Of a stretch of DNA of 15,146 nucleotides, positions 13,545 to 15,146 are shown in pieces (position 1 is the stretch's first letter; each line of letters begins with the position of its first letter). Origin of the DNA: Alphaproteobacteria bacterium (GTDB lineage: Bacteria > Pseudomonadota > Alphaproteobacteria > RS24); assembly GCA_029248825.1 (NCBI GenBank), contig JAQWIP010000022.1, forward strand, positions 1 through 15,146. The letters run 5' to 3'. The position numbers were made by a program, and so were the translations under genes. The notes beneath the pieces were generated by a model. The model had not been told where the DNA came from. It made no database searches and saw only the letters and a program-made list of their open reading frames with translations.

Positions 13545-14509
13545 CCCTTGGCAGGTTTTTTGCCCGAGGGACGAAAGCGCCATAGATAATCCGGCAGAAG
13601 CGCTGCAATCGGCGTTGGGCGTAGCCCCAATTCGGCAAAACCGTGCGCTTCGTCTCCCACCAGATTATCGCTTTTTAGCAAAATCAATTGATCCGGCGTC
13701 AGCAAAGGCTTGGGCATAAATTGCGCGACACTGGCAATCAGGCGCGCGGCAAAAAACGGCATCGGCACCAGCAAACGTTGGCGACCAATCTCGGCCAGCA
13801 AGAGTTCCATCAATTGCTTGAACGTCAAAACATCTGGCCCTCCCAACTCATAAACCCCCGAAGGCGTGCGCGGGTCCGTCAAACAAATGTCCACCGCTGC
13901 CGCCACATCAAATACCGAGACCGGCTGATAGCGCGTGGTGCCACCGCCAATCAGCGGCAAGGCGGGCGCCACCAAAGCGAGGCCGGCAAAGCGATTGAAA
14001 AAATCATCCTCGGGGCCCACCACAATCGAGGGACGCAAAATATGCGCGCTCGGCATGGCTTCCAGAACGCCATATTCCGCCGCCGCTTTGCTTTGCGCAT
14101 AGAGCGAGGCCGATTGCGCATCGGCGCCAATGGCCGAAATATGCACGAAGTTTTTTATGGTTTTCGTGGCGGCCGCCGCTTTGGCCACCCGCTCGCCGCC
14201 TTGGGCTTGCACGGTGGCGAATTTTTGTTTGCCGCTTTCGAACAAAATACCCACGGCATTGATGGCCGCATCGGCGCCCTCAAGAGCAGCGGCGACGCTG
14301 GCATCATCGCGGATATTGGCTTGCACAATTTCAATCTGGCCTGGTTTGCCGCCGGTCTTCAGATGCAGGGCTTCATTGGGGCGGCGTGTGGCGACGCGAA
14401 TTTGATAGCCCGCTTTGGCCAGCCGACGCACAATATGGCGACCGATAAATCCAGTGCCGCCAAAGATGGTGATGCGGGCATTCTTCTGCAGCGCCAATTT
14501 CTGAGCCAT
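13541..14509 (-). CDS. NDUFA9-like NAD(P)-binding protein (complex I-associated, atypical SDR)
   Basis: The protein carries an N-terminal Rossmann motif, ITIFGGTGFIGRHIVRRLAKAGY (residues about 13-35). Then come VATRRPNE, VQANIRDDASVAAALEGADAAINAVGIL, FVHISAIGAD, YAQSKAAAEYGVLE, ILRPSIVVGPEDDFFNRFA and VFDVAAAV. This is the NDUFA9/39-kDa subfamily, whose mitochondrial member is an accessory subunit of respiratory complex I that binds NADPH. In alphaproteobacteria the homologue is generally a free-standing gene, and its exact role is less certain. The length of 322 is typical. The start at 14509 is supported by GAGGA about 6 bases upstream. The stop overlaps that of convergent uppP in TTAA. 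No nuo genes are in the window. Confidence 0.9.
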   Translation of the reverse strand: MAQKLALQKNARITIFGGTGFIGRHIVRRLAKAGYQIRVATRRPNEALHLKTGGKPGQIEIVQANIRDDASVAAALEGADAAINAVGILFESGKQKFATVQAQGGERVAKAAAATKTIKNFVHISAIGADAQSASLYAQSKAAAEYGVLEAMPSAHILRPSIVVGPEDDFFNRFAGLALVAPALPLIGGGTTRYQPVSVFDVAAAVDICLTDPRTPSGVYELGGPDVLTFKQLMELLLAEIGRQRLLVPMPFFAARLIASVAQFMPKPLLTPDQLILLKSDNLVGDEAHGFAELGLRPTPIAALLPDYLWRFRPSGKKPAKG

Positions 14510-14635
14510 GTCGTTTCCTCACCTTACTTGAAGCTTTTGAGCCGCCGCCCGAAAGCAGCGCGATAGGGGTTGTTCTTAATCTATGTGGGCGATGGCGGAA
14601 AGTAAAAACCGCAGCTTGGGCTGGATACGCAGCCA

Positions 14636-14664
14636 TTGACAATTCTGCCGCGCGCGCCTAAACC
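14636..14664 (+). promoter_or_regulatory. Promoter of tRNA-Leu(CAG)
   Basis: A perfect TTGACA (14636-14641) is followed after exactly 17 bases by TAAACC (14659-14664), predicting a start near 14671, about 15 bases before the mature tRNA. A 6-bp hairpin (CCTTAC/GTAAGG, 14670-14686) would form in the short 5' leader next to the RNase P cleavage site. The rest of 14510-14635 shows no gene or other clear element. Confidence 0.6.
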
Positions 14665-14685
14665 AATCGCCTTACCTCAAGTAAG

Positions 14686-14772
14686 GCCCAGGTGGCGGAA
14701 TTGGTAGACGCGCTAGCTTCAGGTGCTAGTGTCCTTATGGACGTGGAAGTTCGAGTCTTCTCCTGGGCACCA
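14686..14772 (+). tRNA. tRNA-Leu, anticodon CAG, CCA encoded
   Basis: A full cloverleaf can be drawn. The 7-bp acceptor stem GCCCAGG/CCTGGGC is followed by ACCA. The anticodon stem CTAGC/GCTAG (14713-14717, 14725-14729) closes the loop TTCAGGT with anticodon CAG at 14720-14722. The class II long variable arm GTCC-TTAT-GGAC follows, then the T arm GGAAG-TTCGAGT-CTTCT. The large variable arm and D-arm TGGTAGACGC fit tRNA-Leu. It decodes CUG, a major Leu codon in a GC-rich genome. Its 3' end is the probable attachment site of the element beginning just downstream. Confidence 0.97.
14745..14772 (+). other. Probable attachment-site core (attL) in the tRNA 3' end
   Basis: The T arm, acceptor 3' strand and CCA of tRNA-Leu(CAG) adjoin an integrase gene that begins 77 bases after the CCA. 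tRNA 3' ends are the usual target of tyrosine integrases. The exact core cannot be fixed, because the matching repeat at the far end of the element is outside the window. Confidence 0.5.
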
Positions 14773-15146
14773 TTTTCAAGTTTCAAGCACCGTGATTCAC
14801 GGTCCAAGCTATTGATCTTCAAGCATATTTGTTTGAGGAGCAGAGATCATGGTTTCTATGGTAGACCATATGGTAGACCAAAATGCGACATACCTAACCA
14901 GGCGGCGGGGTGTGCATTACTACTATACGCGGCGCATTCCAAAAGAACTTCAAAAGCGACTGGGCAAAGAGCGAATTGTCGTATCGCTTAAAACGAAGTC
15001 GCGTCGCAAGGCAATCACTTCGGCAATTGTTTTGTCAGAAAAGCTGGAGAGCTTCTGGAACGGTATGAAGCTCGAAGAGATAATTTCACAACATTCGATG
15101 ACGCTGGAGAGGCCAACCGACGGTGGGGCGTCTATCACGCTCTCAG
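14773..15146 (+). mobile_element. Left edge of a tRNA-Leu-integrated genomic island or prophage
   Basis: Sequence after the tRNA changes character: it looks more AT-rich by eye, with different codon choice, and opens with an integrase gene reading away from the tRNA. Between CCA and integrase (14773-14848) there is a 6- to 7-bp palindrome (ACCGTGA-T-TCACGGT, 14789-14803), a possible recombinase or excisionase site or small hairpin, and no T-run. Cargo genes lie beyond the window, so the element type cannot be determined. Confidence 0.7.
14849..15146 (+). CDS. int: Tyrosine recombinase/phage integrase, N-terminus only (right end cut off)
   Basis: The first 99 codons are visible, and the catalytic domain with its R-H-R-Y residues is beyond the window. 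The segment TYLTRRRGVHYYYTRRIPKEL followed by LGKERIVVSLKTKSRRKAITSA is the DUF6538-type N-terminal domain of many alphaproteobacterial integrases. Such enzymes cut and join DNA at tRNA-end attachment sites. The start at 14849 is backed by GAGGAG (14835-14840), 8 bases upstream. The first ten codons include a tandem ATGGTAGACC repeat (14858 and 14870) that gives two further in-frame ATGs, so start choice is not fully certain. No convincing promoter was seen between the tRNA and the gene, and no terminator after the tRNA. Confidence 0.85.
   Translation, partial: MVSMVDHMVDQNATYLTRRRGVHYYYTRRIPKELQKRLGKERIVVSLKTKSRRKAITSAIVLSEKLESFWNGMKLEEIISQHSMTLERPTDGGASITLS

Noticed and set aside
13688..14566. 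Plus-strand open frame of 292 codons, His/Arg/Gln-rich
   Set aside because: It is antisense to the NDUFA9-like gene, and its composition is typical of a reverse-strand shadow.
1..15146. CRISPR array, complete insertion sequence or defence locus
   Set aside because: No regularly spaced repeats, transposase or nuclease/helicase defence genes appear. The only mobile-element trace is the integrase at the right edge.

Overview
The window is a piece of an alphaproteobacterial chromosome of moderately high GC. It ends, on the right, in the first few hundred bases of an integrated mobile element. The alphaproteobacterial assignment rests on several points: the FzlA-type GST-fold protein, the NDUFA9-like complex I-associated protein, the short Ala/Arg-rich IF3 N-terminus starting at a non-canonical codon, and the rpmI-rplT-pheS-pheT order. 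I cannot name a genus.

Left part (1-7830): this is a translation block, mostly on the minus strand. It holds lepA (left end cut off, 450 codons visible), pheT, pheS, rplT and rpmI. A plus-strand glycerophosphodiester phosphodiesterase (GDPD) gene follows, then infC on the minus strand. The GDPD gene therefore separates infC from rpmI-rplT, which are often adjacent. The control regions stand out. A hairpin-rich leader lies ahead of rpmI. A terminator between rplT and pheS encloses a tiny reading frame with two consecutive Phe codons, which looks like a Phe-dependent attenuator at the position of E. coli pheM. infC has no canonical start codon and almost certainly starts at ATA behind a good Shine-Dalgarno sequence.

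Middle part (7480-12623): a GT4-type glycosyltransferase gene overlaps a small unrecognised gene by GTGA. An alpha/beta hydrolase gene is divergent from the glycosyltransferase. Next is a minus-strand set transcribed in the order fzlA-like GST, queG, SDR-type reductase, with gaps of a few bases or overlaps.

Right part (12741-14772): uppP is divergent from fzlA and converges on an NDUFA9-like gene, the two sharing a TTAA that supplies both stop codons. A complete tRNA-Leu(CAG) with encoded CCA and its own promoter follows. Starting 77 bases beyond the CCA is the 5' end of a tyrosine-recombinase integrase with a DUF6538-like N-terminus, cut by the window end. This marks one edge of a tRNA-integrated island whose cargo lies outside the window.

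lepA and uppP (and perhaps fzlA) lack a Shine-Dalgarno sequence and have a promoter-like -35/-10 pair ending 5-8 bases before the start codon, which suggests leaderless mRNAs. No stretch over 300 bases lacks a gene. No CRISPR array, complete insertion sequence or defence system is visible. The most interesting material is regulatory, plus the island edge.
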